A stretch of 44,411 nt of DNA from Planctomycetales bacterium. GTDB lineage: Bacteria > Planctomycetota > Planctomycetia > Isosphaerales > Isosphaeraceae. The notes under the pieces are model-generated. The model was not told the origin of the DNA and made no database searches. It worked only from the letters and a program-made list of their open reading frames with translations. Below, piece by piece: positions 1 through 8,841 of this stretch. Numbering within the stretch: position 1 is the stretch's first letter; every line of letters starts with the position of its first letter. Both the position numbers and the translations under genes were made by a program. The DNA lies in contig DAIDHB010000490.1 in the NCBI GenBank assembly GCA_027452145.1, positions 1-44,411 of the forward strand, given 5' to 3'.

Positions 1-3
1 ATC

Positions 4-186
4 GGACGTAGCCGGGGGGCGTCAGCCCCCCGGGCTCGGACCGCGGCGACACACACCAAATCCTCTCGCCAGACCCTCCCGGCCGCGACCCCGCCACGCG
101 GGGTCGCGGCCGGGAGGGTAACACGATGGCGGGGAGATCAGGGTTCGCCTGACGGTCCGGGGGGCTGACGCCCCCCGGCTACGTCC
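4..186. repeat. 183-bp nested inverted-repeat element (MITE- or BIME-like)
   Basis: Bases 4-33 and 157-186 are perfect 30-base reverse complements of each other. Each arm is itself a hairpin: nine bases CCGGGGGGC, a GTCA loop (TGAC in the right arm), then the complement. A separate 21-bp perfect hairpin sits between them at 73-119. The layout of two outer palindromes in opposite orientation around a central stem resembles a REP doublet or a small non-autonomous element. No ORF lies inside. The left edge is only three bases from the window end, so a target-site duplication cannot be judged. Confidence 0.85.
73..119. repeat. perfect 21-bp hairpin inside the terminal element
   Basis: Bases 73-93 pair perfectly with 99-119 across a five-base loop (CCACG). 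The stem is almost all G and C. No T-tract follows on either strand, so an intrinsic terminator is less likely than a structural part of the surrounding inverted-repeat element. Confidence 0.8.
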
Positions 187-1226
187 TGACGCCCACTTCG
201 TGGGCTTCCGGCACCGACTCGAACCTCCATCTCTCGCCCGTGCGCCATGCAACCGCAATGCGCTCTAGGGGAAGGAGAAGGAGACCCGGCGTGAGCTCGA
301 CCGACACGCTTGTAACCCGGTCACGCCGGTCGCCGTCGAGGGTTCGTTTCCGCCAGGTGGAGACTCTTCCTAGCACGCTTCGGGTTTGTCCTGGTCAATA
401 GCCGAAGAAGCCATCGTACTTATCACGGTCCCGACGGCCGACTCCTGACCATCGTCCGCCCACACGGTGGGCGCTCGACCGGCCGTTCTCAAGAGATCCG
501 CTGACTCCTCCAGGTGCTCGGACCATGAAGCGCACCGTTCATGAGGATCTCCGCTCCATATTCACAATCGGTTACCGGCCGATCGAGCCGATTTTCACGG
601 TCGACTTCGCCGATTTGAACTAAACCGCTTCGCGGTGGGTATAGTGACGGCCGTACATCAGCATCGCAGGGCCTTGTGGCCACGACAAACTCCCACCAGG
701 CCACGCCCCTTTCCCAGCTATCCAGTCTCCTCTTAAGGCAAAAGCCGTGCCCATGCGGCTCAGTTCAACGGGATGGTATCCGGCAGGCCGGCAACGGCCT
801 CACGGTCGGCGTTTGCCCAACTCGGCCCACCGGATACCACCTTCTTCATTCGCCGCGATCATCATCATCGGCGACTCCCTGGCCGACGCCTTCGCCAACG
901 CATGCGAGGCGCTTGACCTGCACCTGGAGACGCTTCGAAAGCTGGGGAATCGCGTACCCAGGCCCAGGCATCGCCTGATGATCGAGGCCCGATGAGGGTG
1001 CCCGTCGTTCCGGGTCGCTCGATCGGCGGACCTGAGAACCGAACTCCGAAAGTCCGGCAACGACCCGGGGCTGTGATACGCCGCCGCGCCCTCCCGATTG
1101 ACCGGAGCGGCGTGGCTCTTGATAATTCTGACACCTGTCCATGCCCCGGCCGGGTGCCCGCAGGCGCGTGCGAGCGACCGATGACGGGGCGGACAGGGGG
1201 TACTGTCGGGGGCAAGTCTTCCCATC
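187..1226. other. intergenic stretch, no intact gene
   Basis: About 1 kb without a convincing intact gene. The short open frames here have no recognisable motif except for the HicB-like tail at 852-995. The rest looks like ordinary non-coding or decayed sequence. I see no tRNA-like cloverleaf and no clear promoter. Confidence 0.5.
852..995 (+). pseudogene. HicB-family antitoxin remnant (C-terminal part)
   Basis: The frame ending in TGA at 993-995 reads GDSLADAFANACEAL followed by LETLRKLG and PRPR. This matches the conserved second half of HicB antitoxin N-terminal domains (GDT/S-x-x-EA-x-x-NA-x-EAL, then a G-x-x-IP-x-P turn). The first beta-strands (the usual Y-x-A-x-x-PDLPG segment) are absent: the upstream part of the frame, from 747, is arginine- and proline-rich and unrelated. 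No HicA toxin is visible on either side. Family assignment is by motif only. Confidence 0.5.
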
Positions 1227-1232
1227 GAGGTG
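1227..1232 (+). promoter_or_regulatory. Shine-Dalgarno GAGGTG that decides a TTG start
   Basis: GAGGTG lies six bases before TTG at 1239. The in-frame GTG at 1230 overlaps this ribosome-binding site itself, so TTG 1239 (protein start MGFLGRAKK) is the better start. Confidence 0.5.
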
Positions 1233-1238
1233 ACCGCT

Positions 1239-2615
1239 TTGGGATTTCTGGGCCGGGCCAAGAAGATGTTGCGGGACCTGGGGACGGAAGCCCCGGGGCG
1301 GGAGCAGTACTTCAACGTCCTCTGCGCCTCGGGCCACCGGGTCCGGGGCGAGCGGACGGAGGGATACCAGGCCCTGCGCTGTCCGGCGTGCGGCGAGGGA
1401 GTCTTCGTACTGCCGCGCAGCCCGCTGCCGGAGCCCGTCGCCCCTCCCGGGATGTCTCCGAGGCGGGCGCGTTCGGCCCGCCCGCGCGCGGCCGAAGGCC
1501 CGGTCGAGCTGTCCGACGCCGCCGAGGGCACCCTCGAGCTGGACGAGGGAGCGGGCGGCCTGGCCGAAGACCAGATCATCTGGGACGACGACCCGGGCGC
1601 CGCCGGCAACGGGTCATCCGCCGCCACCGCCTCGCCGCGAGTGTCTCCCGAGGACCTCGCCGCGGCGGAGATCGATGACGCCCGTCGCCAGCAGGCGGCC
1701 GCGGGCCGCGGCGCGGGATCGGCCGCGAGTCGTCGAGCCGGACCCGCGCCCACCGGCCGCGGTCGTCCTGCTCCAGGTCCCGGACAGGGCAGGGGACCCG
1801 AGGCCCGTCCGGTCCGGCCGCGGCATGCGCCGGCCGTCGCCGCCGCCCCGGGCCCGATCCAGGCCGCCGCCCCCCGGCGCAGGACCGGTCCGAACGTGCC
1901 CCTGATCTTCTTCCTGCTCGGCCTGCTGGTCCTGGGCGCCATCGGCTGGCGGGCCTGGCGGCATCGTCGCGAACAACTGCCCCGCGTGGTGGAACGCGGC
2001 CGGGAGGAAGGCATCCCGGCCCTCGAGGAGGGCGATTTCGACCGCGCCAACCAGTTGCTCTCCGCCGCCCGCGACGCCGTCAACAGCCTGGGCGGCGCCG
2101 TCAGCGGCGCCGACGAGATCCGCGAGGCGGCCGACGAGGCCGACCTGTTCGTGAACCTCTGCCCCGAGAAGCTCGAGGACCTGCTCGCCAAATCCGGCCG
2201 GTCCGACCCTGCCGCGTGGAAGTCCGAGTTCGACACCCTCTACAAGGGGCGATCCTGCCTCTTCGACACGACCATCACATCCACCCCGGCCGAGGGCGGG
2301 TACGAGATCGCGTACATCGTCTTCCCGCCCGGTGAGGCTAGCCGCTTCGCCGACGGCGGCCTGGCGCTCCCCGACCGCTATGCCCGGATCGATCTCGAAG
2401 GCTTCGAACTCTTCGAGCAAAACCACCTCGCTCTCGACGCCCACGTCACCTTCGGCGCGAAGATCCAGTCGCTGGACTACGACGCGGCGAAAAAGCACTG
2501 GGTCGTCCGGCTGGATCCCAGGAGCGGGCGGATCATCCGACATCACAAGGCGCTCGAGGCCAGCGGCTGGTCGTCCCCCGATGCGGCCCAGGTCCCCGAG
2601 GAGGCGACACCATGA
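1239..2615 (+). CDS. zinc-ribbon, single-TM hypothetical protein
   Basis: A 458-residue protein if TTG 1239 is the start. An N-terminal putative zinc ribbon has Cys29, His33, Cys48 and Cys51 (CASGH then CPAC). A long low-complexity linker rich in Ala, Pro, Gly and Arg follows (about 60-215), then one strongly hydrophobic segment at about 220-240 ending in basic residues. The C-terminal domain of about 215 residues should lie on the other side of the membrane; it has a helical first part (EEGDFDRANQLLSAARDAV, TPR-like) and a mixed alpha/beta end. The stop overlaps the next ATG (ATGA at 2612-2615), so the two genes are probably translationally coupled. I do not recognise the family; the function is unknown. 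The zinc ribbon and topology are inference from residue patterns. Confidence 0.8.
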   Translation: MGFLGRAKKMLRDLGTEAPGREQYFNVLCASGHRVRGERTEGYQALRCPACGEGVFVLPRSPLPEPVAPPGMSPRRARSARPRAAEGPVELSDAAEGTLELDEGAGGLAEDQIIWDDDPGAAGNGSSAATASPRVSPEDLAAAEIDDARRQQAAAGRGAGSAASRRAGPAPTGRGRPAPGPGQGRGPEARPVRPRHAPAVAAAPGPIQAAAPRRRTGPNVPLIFFLLGLLVLGAIGWRAWRHRREQLPRVVERGREEGIPALEEGDFDRANQLLSAARDAVNSLGGAVSGADEIREAADEADLFVNLCPEKLEDLLAKSGRSDPAAWKSEFDTLYKGRSCLFDTTITSTPAEGGYEIAYIVFPPGEASRFADGGLALPDRYARIDLEGFELFEQNHLALDAHVTFGAKIQSLDYDAAKKHWVVRLDPRSGRIIRHHKALEASGWSSPDAAQVPEEATP

Positions 2616-4234
2616 ACCCGCGCCCGCCGATCTCGATCGCGGTGGCGGCGCCGCTCGTCCTGATCGCCGTCGCGGCCGGCTCGTGGACCTGGGCCCAGGC
2701 GCCGGCCGCCGCACCGGTCGTGGTCGAGCCGGCCGAGCTGGCCCGACGGCAGGACCTCGTCGGCCGCGAGGTGATGGTCGACGACCGGGTTGCGTATTAC
2801 GTCGCCCGGACCGGCGCGGAGGACGACGAGCTCCAGCTCAAGCGGACGCCGGTCACCTTCCGCGTCCCGCGACAGCTCCGCCCGGGGACCGCTCCGAGGA
2901 TTCCGGCAGCCGTGGTGCGTGGAGTCCTGGAGCGCGAGGGGAACCTGCTCGTTTGCCGCGTCACGAGCCTGGAGGTCAAGCCGGCCGACGCCGAGCGCCT
3001 CCGCGCCGCCGTGGCGCAGCTCGGCCCGCGCGATTATGCGAAGCGACGAGCCTGGGCACGCTGGGCCGAGCGCCGGGCCTCGGAATTCAAGGACAACGCC
3101 CTGATGCGCCAGGCCCAGGCTCTCGACGCCCAGGCCCTTCGGCTGGAGGGCGATGCCCGGCGAGTCGAGGTCGACGCGCCCCAGGAATGGCTGAACATGG
3201 CCCGCGAGGCCCGCCGCCGGAAGGTCCCGGAGCCCGAGCCGTCGGCCCAGGCCCACCGGGCGCTCCGGGCCCGGCTCGTCGGCGCGGCCGACCCGGGCGC
3301 CCTGGGAGCCCTGGCGCGCGACATCGCCGAATTCTTCCCCGAGGCCGAGCGCGACCAGGCGTCCGCCCGGACGAACCTCGGCCGCTGGGAGCGCGACTAT
3401 CAGGACGACCCGGCCGAAGGCTACCGCTCCGCCCCGGCCCCGATCCGCAAGGCGCTCGATCGCCGGCTCTGGGCCGAGGTCCAGGCTCGCCTGCTGGATG
3501 CCGAGCCGATCCCCGACCTGGCGACCGCCGTGGAGCAGTCCGAGAAGGCCGCCAAACTCCTGCCCGAGCGGCCCGACCTGCCCGGGCGGCTGCTCGAGAA
3601 GGGGGTTGGGGCCGTCCGCCGCGACCTCGCCGGGCTGCGCCGCGACGAGGTCAAGGCGCTGGCCGAGGTGTACCGGACGCGGCTCCACCGCGACGACGAG
3701 GCCCGGACCGTGCTGCGCGAGTGGCTCGAGGCCAGGAAGATCCGGCTCAGCAACACCGACGCCGAGGGCCGGGTCGCCCTGGCGGGCCTCTACGAAGATC
3801 TGCTCCAGGACCGCGTCACGGCGGTTGAGCTCCTCCGTAAAGCCTGGGAAATCGACCCGACGTCCCGGGAGACGGAGGGAGCTTTCCGCACCCGGGGTTT
3901 CCGCCGATCAAAGGATGACTGGGTCCAGGACAACCCGCAGAAAGAGGCGCCCGGTCCGGCGAATGCACCGGCCCCCGCGCAGCGGGCCGTGGCGACGAGC
4001 CAGAGTCTCCTCGGCCTGACCGACGAGGAACTTCCCGACCGACTGATCGCCAAACCGGATTCCAAGAATTACATCGCGACCCGCGGTCAGCTCATTGAGC
4101 AGCGGATCTATCTTGACACGGACTCGGTCCGTTATGTAAATCTCCTCCGAACGCCCGGTGAACGCCGATTCCGGGTGATTTCCGATTACACCTTGCCCCG
4201 GCGCGGCCGGAAGGGAGGTCCGCCGGCTCGCTGA
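2612..4234 (+). CDS. exported hypothetical protein, second gene of the operon
   Basis: A 540-residue protein starting at the ATG that overlaps the upstream TGA. Residues about 8-28 form a signal peptide or signal anchor (PISIAVAAPLVLIAVAAGSW). Residues about 35-125 look beta-rich and could be an OB-like fold (VGREVMVDDRVAYYV ... LLVCRVTSLEV). The central part to about 420 is helical, charged and repetitive in the way of TPR or coiled-coil proteins (LAGLYEDLLQDRVTAVELLRKAWEIDP is TPR-like). The last 70 residues, including QRIYLDTDSVRYVNLLRTPGE, form a separate beta-rich tail. No catalytic motif is visible. It presumably works with the upstream zinc-ribbon membrane protein at the envelope. I do not recognise a named family. 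Confidence 0.8.
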   Translation: MNPRPPISIAVAAPLVLIAVAAGSWTWAQAPAAAPVVVEPAELARRQDLVGREVMVDDRVAYYVARTGAEDDELQLKRTPVTFRVPRQLRPGTAPRIPAAVVRGVLEREGNLLVCRVTSLEVKPADAERLRAAVAQLGPRDYAKRRAWARWAERRASEFKDNALMRQAQALDAQALRLEGDARRVEVDAPQEWLNMAREARRRKVPEPEPSAQAHRALRARLVGAADPGALGALARDIAEFFPEAERDQASARTNLGRWERDYQDDPAEGYRSAPAPIRKALDRRLWAEVQARLLDAEPIPDLATAVEQSEKAAKLLPERPDLPGRLLEKGVGAVRRDLAGLRRDEVKALAEVYRTRLHRDDEARTVLREWLEARKIRLSNTDAEGRVALAGLYEDLLQDRVTAVELLRKAWEIDPTSRETEGAFRTRGFRRSKDDWVQDNPQKEAPGPANAPAPAQRAVATSQSLLGLTDEELPDRLIAKPDSKNYIATRGQLIEQRIYLDTDSVRYVNLLRTPGERRFRVISDYTLPRRGRKGGPPAR

Positions 4235-4877
4235 GATTGCCGACACCAAAGGCCGATCCACCCAACGAACCCGCCCTGGGATCGCACGCTCCAAGGTCAG
4301 GCCCCACGGGCACCCGTCAGTCGCCGGTCGATGGCCGAAGCTCGACCCCGCCTTATCCCGATCCGGCGAATGGCTCCAAAACCAGACCCGATCGTCCGGA
4401 TTCATCGAAACTCCGGGCTCCCAAGCACTTGGCCCCGCGCCCGCTCTGATTCGCGGGTCGCTGGCGGCCGGTGCCCCAGGGATCAAGTCGTTCCACGGAC
4501 GGAAGATTTCGGGGGCGTGCCCGAATCACCAGGCGTGTCGCCGTCCTCCGGAAGATTTTTCGATTTTCTGGCAACCGACCGCCCAGTTGCGACGTATTAT
4601 TTCTGGGGACGGTCCCGACCTCCCCTTGCCCGTGGCGCATAATGTGCTAGTGAGTGACCGTCCGAGGCTCCCAGGGGCCTGCCCCGAGCCTCGAAGATGA
4701 GGGCGACGAACCCGGTTTCCGGACCCAGCTCCCCAGTCCGAGCTATCATCAATTATCGAATATCCTTCTCGACCGTTGTTGTTGTCGACTGGGAAAAGCT
4801 GACAGTGGTGTTGCGGGTCTGTCGGCCTGATTCCGACCGCCTTCGATCCGCGAATGATGGACACCTGGAGGTGTTAA
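4235..4877. other. intergenic stretch upstream of the DksA-like gene
   Basis: About 640 bases with no supportable gene. The last 250 bases, from about 4,590, are less GC-rich and contain A/T-rich patches (4593-4598, 4745-4765), as expected for the promoter region of the next gene. I could not pick a -35/-10 pair with acceptable spacing. Confidence 0.4.
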
Positions 4878-5360
4878 ATGGCCCGCAAAGATGCCTTGCT
4901 TCGGTTGACTAGCCGTCTGATCGCGCGGAGGGACGCGCTGCGGAAGGCCCTCAACGGCGACCTGGACAGCTTCCGCAAGTTCTCCGAACTCAGCGTGGTC
5001 GGCGATAACGTGGATGCCGCGGTCGACTCGGCCAATGACGAGATCTGCTCGCAGTTGGTCGAGATCGAGAGCCGCGAACTCGGTCAGATCGAGCATGCCC
5101 TCCAGCGGATCGCCGCCGGCGTCTACGGCCGGTGCGAGTTCTGCGGGGGCAAGATCTCCGAGGCCCGCCTCAACGCGTTGCCGTACACGAATAGCTGCAT
5201 CGACTGCCAGCGCGAGAACGAGCGCGCCGGGCAGTCGCGCGTCCTCGAGCCCGACTCCAAGCGCTGGGCGAAGGTCTACGACAAGCCCGGTGAGGAGGGC
5301 GAGAGCGATTCCCCGATCAATCTCAGCGACTTCGAGATGGATTTCAGCGAGTCCCGCTGA
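4878..5360 (+). CDS. TraR/DksA-type C4 zinc-finger protein
   Basis: A 160-residue protein with a good ribosome-binding site (GGAGGTG) before its ATG. The N-terminal half is a charged helical hairpin, and the C-terminal half carries the DksA/TraR zinc finger: Cys86-x2-Cys89 then 17 residues then Cys107-x2-Cys110 (CEFCG ... CIDC). Family members of this kind bind RNA polymerase through the secondary channel and adjust initiation, often with ppGpp. The usual DksA coiled-coil tip Asp pair cannot be placed with certainty, so a generic TraR/DksA-family role is safer than 'DksA'. The tail of about 40 residues is acidic. The gene stands alone between a long upstream gap and a strong terminator at 5441, so it is probably monocistronic. 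Confidence 0.88.
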   Translation: MARKDALLRLTSRLIARRDALRKALNGDLDSFRKFSELSVVGDNVDAAVDSANDEICSQLVEIESRELGQIEHALQRIAAGVYGRCEFCGGKISEARLNALPYTNSCIDCQRENERAGQSRVLEPDSKRWAKVYDKPGEEGESDSPINLSDFEMDFSESR

Positions 5361-5440
5361 TTCCATCCCCCGCGACTCATCGCCTCGCCACGCCCGGCGT
5401 GACCTGGGTCGTCGCCCGACCGATCGGAACCAACTACCCC

Positions 5441-5478
5441 GAAGACCGCCGGAACACCACCGGCGGTCTTCTTCGTTT
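5441..5478 (+). terminator. intrinsic terminator after the DksA-like gene
   Basis: A perfect 12-bp stem (GAAGACCGCCGG at 5441-5452 pairing with 5460-5471) has a seven-base loop and runs into TTCGTTT. It lies 80 bases after the stop of the upstream gene and before the next promoter. Confidence 0.75.
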
Positions 5479-5536
5479 CACCCGGTCGAACCCGACCCGG
5501 CGACAGGCGGCCGACGGCGAGAGAACGCACGTTGCT

Positions 5537-5566
5537 TTGACTTGGCGTCGTCGCCGGGAGTATATT
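5537..5566 (+). promoter_or_regulatory. sigma-70-type promoter for the HtrA-trpD unit
   Basis: TTGACT at 5537-5542 and TATATT at 5561-5566 are separated by 18 bases. This is the best -35/-10 pair I found in the window. It sits between the terminator at 5441 and the protease start at 5663 and would start transcription near 5573, giving a leader of about 90 bases. Confidence 0.6.
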
Positions 5567-5662
5567 AGCCCGGTGAGGATGGAGGCCCGACGATCGGGGA
5601 CGTTCGCCGCAGGATGTCCCGCATCGGTGCGATAACTCTCTTGCTACTCAGGAGTTCCGTTG

Positions 5663-7234
5663 ATGCTGTCGCGATCCTCCGCGCTCATCCTCTCCTTGAC
5701 CTCGCTGAGTGTCGGCGTACTCCTGGGCGTCGTCCTGGCGCGGGGTGGGCCCTCGGCTTCCGCCCAGGTCGCCCGCCCCCTGCGGGCCGAGGTCAAGGCT
5801 TCAGACGCACCGGCCGCGCCGGCCGCGTCTTCCGCCCCGCGGCCGGAAGACGACGCAACCTACGACGCGCTCGCCCGCCAGTACGAGTCGTTCCGCCTGG
5901 TCGACCGCACGTTCGAGATGGTCGCGAAGGCGGTGGCACCGACGGTCGTGCATATCATCGCCAAGAAGACGGTCCGTGGCGAGGAGGGGCGGAGGAATCG
6001 TCATTTCGAGGAGACGGGCTCGGGCGTCATCGTCCGCAGCGAACGAGGCGCGGGGCTTTATGTCCTGACGAATCACCACGTCGTCGAGAACACCCGCCCG
6101 GCGAGTATCACGATCTTCCTTCGCGACGGACGCTCGCTCCTGCCGTCGAAAATCTGGAGCGACCAGAAGGCGGATATCGCGGTCCTGAAGCTCGATCGCG
6201 AGGACCTGCCGGCCGCCCGCATGGGGAACAGCGACGATGCGCCCGTGGGAAGCTGGGTCATGGCGCTGGGGAGCCCGTTCGGCCTGACGCATTCCGTCAG
6301 CCAGGGGATCATCAGCGCTCGGAGCCGCCGGATGGAGGAATTGCAGGATGTCGAGTACCAGGACTTCCTCCAGACCGACGCTGCCATCAACCCCGGCAAC
6401 TCGGGCGGCCCGCTGGTCAACATGAAGGGCGAGGTGATCGGGATCAATAACTCCATCGCCTCCAATGGCGGCGGCAATGAGGGCGTCGGCTTCAGCATCC
6501 CGATCAACCTGGCGCGGTGGATCATGAACGAGCTGATCGCCCACGGCCGGGTGAACCGCGGCGCCCTCGGCGTGGATCTGGAGAACAATTTCAAGCCCGA
6601 GGACGCCCTCAAGCTCGGGATGGACCACCCTCGAGGGGCGCTGATCAGCATGGTCCATCAGTCCTCGCCGGCCGCGAAGGCCGGGCTTCGCGAGGGGGAC
6701 ATTGTGATCCGGTTCGGCGGTGTCGAAATCGCCGACCTCAACCATCTGATCAACATCGTCTCCATGGCCCCCATCGGCCAGGCCGCCGAGGTCGTCGTCT
6801 GGCGCGACCGCAAGGAGCAGACGTTCCGCGTCACGGTCGCCGAGCGTCGGCGAACGCTCGAGCTCGCCGGGAATGCTCCCGAAGCGGAAAAGGATCCGTC
6901 CGGCCTGCTCCGCCGCCCGAATCGGCCGCCGAACTCGCCCAACCGGGCGATGGGGCTGGAGCTGGCGACCGTGACGGCCGAGCTCGCCGCCCGGATGGAG
7001 CTGCCCGATAGCTGGCGAGGCGTCGCCCTGGTCGTCCGGGTCGAGCCCGAGAGCCCGCTGGCGCAGTCGATTCGGCCCCGCGACATCATCACCTCGATCG
7101 ACAACCAGGCGATCCAGTCCGCCGAGCAGGCGGCGGCGATCCTCACCCAGCGCGGCGATCACGGGCGTCTCACCATCAATATCAGCCGCCAGGTCGACGG
7201 CCAGATCGAGACTCACACAATCCGGTTGCCGTGA
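5663..7234 (+). CDS. htrA: HtrA/DegP-family periplasmic serine protease with two PDZ domains
   Basis: A 523-residue envelope protease. The N-terminus is a signal anchor (residues about 5-26), followed by an Ala/Pro-rich linker. The trypsin-like domain has the full triad: His139 in TNHHVV, Asp171 in DIAVLKLD and Ser247 in NPGNSGGPL. PDZ1 covers roughly 285-385 (GALGVDLENNF ... GLREGDIVIRFGG) and PDZ2 roughly 430-515. ATG 5663 is chosen over TTG 5660 because GGAG at 5651-5654 is then eight bases away. HtrA proteins degrade or refold misfolded envelope proteins. The stop overlaps the trpD ATG (TGATG), an unusual partner for a protease. Assignment to the family is firm; whether it is the main DegP, DegQ or DegS counterpart cannot be told. 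Confidence 0.95.
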   Translation: MLSRSSALILSLTSLSVGVLLGVVLARGGPSASAQVARPLRAEVKASDAPAAPAASSAPRPEDDATYDALARQYESFRLVDRTFEMVAKAVAPTVVHIIAKKTVRGEEGRRNRHFEETGSGVIVRSERGAGLYVLTNHHVVENTRPASITIFLRDGRSLLPSKIWSDQKADIAVLKLDREDLPAARMGNSDDAPVGSWVMALGSPFGLTHSVSQGIISARSRRMEELQDVEYQDFLQTDAAINPGNSGGPLVNMKGEVIGINNSIASNGGGNEGVGFSIPINLARWIMNELIAHGRVNRGALGVDLENNFKPEDALKLGMDHPRGALISMVHQSSPAAKAGLREGDIVIRFGGVEIADLNHLINIVSMAPIGQAAEVVVWRDRKEQTFRVTVAERRRTLELAGNAPEAEKDPSGLLRRPNRPPNSPNRAMGLELATVTAELAARMELPDSWRGVALVVRVEPESPLAQSIRPRDIITSIDNQAIQSAEQAAAILTQRGDHGRLTINISRQVDGQIETHTIRLP

Positions 7235-8265
7235 TGGAAGCCGTCGCAAGCTGCCTGAACCGACTCGTCGCCGGCTCCTCTCCCTCGGCCGACGAGATGG
7301 AGCGCGCCCTGGGAGCGATCCTCGACGGGGAGGCCGGCGACGCGGCGGCGGCGGCCCTGCTGACCGCCGTCCGCCTTCGCGGCGAGACGGCCGACGAGCT
7401 CGAGGGAGCCGTCCGCGCGGTCCGCGCCCGGATGACCGGGTGGAACAGTCCTGTCCCCTCCGACCGCCTGCTCGACACCTGCGGCACCGGCGGCGACGGA
7501 CTCAGCTCGGTCAACCTCTCGACGGCCGCGGCGATCGTGATCGCGGCGTGCGGGGTTCCGGTGGTCAAGCACGGCAACCGGGCCGCGTCGGGCAACTCCG
7601 GCAGCTCGGATGTCCTTGCCGCCCTGGGAGTCGCGGCCGATCCCGAGCCCGCCGTGCTCGCAGCCTGCCTCGGCGAGCTGAACATCGCCTTCCTGTTCGC
7701 GCCTCGGTTTCACCCGGGACTGGTCCGACTCGCCCCGATCCGCCGCCAGCTCCCATTTCGCACGCTGTTCAACCTGGTGGGACCACTGTGCAACCCGGCC
7801 TCGCCGGCGTTCCAGCTCGTCGGCTCAACCGACGAGGGCCGGACCCGCTTACTCGCCGCGGTGCTCGCGCGGATGCCGCATGTCCGCCGCGCGGCGGTTG
7901 TCACGGGGTCGGACGGGCTCGACGAGGTCACGCTGGCCGGCCCGACGCACGCCCTGATCGTCGAGGCCGGGGCGTTTCGCGCCGAGACCTGGCGGCCGGA
8001 TGACTTCGGGCTGGCGAGCGTCGGCGCCGAGGGCCTTCGCGTGTCCGGGCCGGAGGAAAGTGCCCACCGGATTCGCTGCACGCTCGGCGGAGAGCCCGGG
8101 CCCGTGCGGGACTACCTGCTGGCGAACGCGGCCGCGGCGCTCCGGATCGCCGGCGATTGCTCGCTCGGTGAGGGTGTGCGGCGCGCGGCCGCGGCGATCG
8201 ACTCGGGGGCGGCGGCGGAGCTGCTGCGACACTGGGCGGCTCTGAGCTCGAGGCCGTCGGCGTAG
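7234..8265 (+). CDS. trpD: anthranilate phosphoribosyltransferase
   Basis: A 343-residue enzyme of usual TrpD length. It transfers the phosphoribosyl group of PRPP to anthranilate, the second step from chorismate to tryptophan, in the cytoplasm. Diagnostic motifs are present: GTGGD (84-88, PRPP pyrophosphate), NLST (94-97), KHGNR (112-116, anthranilate) and the FNLVGPL segment near 180. KHGNRAAS has Ala where many TrpD have Ser. A GTG at 7231 is also in frame; ATG 7234 overlaps the protease stop. No other trp gene is adjacent, so the pathway genes are dispersed here. It shares the promoter at 5537 as far as can be seen. A paralogue with another substrate is possible but all core motifs fit TrpD. 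Confidence 0.93.
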   Translation: MEAVASCLNRLVAGSSPSADEMERALGAILDGEAGDAAAAALLTAVRLRGETADELEGAVRAVRARMTGWNSPVPSDRLLDTCGTGGDGLSSVNLSTAAAIVIAACGVPVVKHGNRAASGNSGSSDVLAALGVAADPEPAVLAACLGELNIAFLFAPRFHPGLVRLAPIRRQLPFRTLFNLVGPLCNPASPAFQLVGSTDEGRTRLLAAVLARMPHVRRAAVVTGSDGLDEVTLAGPTHALIVEAGAFRAETWRPDDFGLASVGAEGLRVSGPEESAHRIRCTLGGEPGPVRDYLLANAAAALRIAGDCSLGEGVRRAAAAIDSGAAAELLRHWAALSSRPSA

Positions 8266-8340
8266 GATGACGCCAACCCCGGCGGAGAACCCGTCCGCTC
8301 GAAATCGAATGACTCGAGGGCGATCGGGATTCAGCCTTCG

Positions 8341-8841
8341 CTACGCCAGGCCGGGGATCCACAGATCCTCGTAGACCGAATATCCGCCGGGCTTCATGCC
8401 GAGGGCCTGGTAGGTCCGATGGGCCGGCTCGTTGGCGTTCTCGACATAGAGCCGCAGGCCGATCACGTCCGGGTCCGAGCGCGCCTCGGATCGGACGTGA
8501 TGATACAGCGCGCGGAAGACGCCGCGGCCGCGGAAGGGCGCGGCGACGTAGACGCTCTGGAACCACCAGATCCACCCCCGGCGCCAGTCGCTCCACTCGC
8601 GGGTGATGGCGGCCTGCCCGACCGGGCGGGAGTGGCCGTCGAGCTCGGCAACCCAGTAGCGCAGGCGATCGGGATCGGCCAGTGCGCAGGCGACGCCCGC
8701 CTTCAGGACGTCGCGATCGAGCACCTTGGACTCGGTCTCGATGGCCAGCAGGCGGTTGTACTCGACGATGACCGGCAGGTCGTCCATGGCCGCCGGGCGG
8801 ACGCGGGGCGATGCGGTCGGATCGGGGGCGGGCTCGGTCAT
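8341..8841 (-). CDS. GNAT-family N-acetyltransferase
   Basis: A 166-residue protein spanning one GNAT fold. Motif A is visible as VYVAAPFRGRGVFRALY (about 98-113, with the acetyl-CoA pyrophosphate loop RGRG at 104-107), followed by a helix and the motif B region (GLRLYVENANEPAHRTYQALGM), where the N-x-x-A-x-x-x-Y pattern is typical. The substrate is unknown. Its start overlaps the stop of the upstream rhomboid-like gene (TGATG at 8839-8843), which suggests translational coupling. It converges with trpD, 75 bases away. Confidence 0.88.
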   Translation of the reverse strand: MTEPAPDPTASPRVRPAAMDDLPVIVEYNRLLAIETESKVLDRDVLKAGVACALADPDRLRYWVAELDGHSRPVGQAAITREWSDWRRGWIWWFQSVYVAAPFRGRGVFRALYHHVRSEARSDPDVIGLRLYVENANEPAHRTYQALGMKPGGYSVYEDLWIPGLA

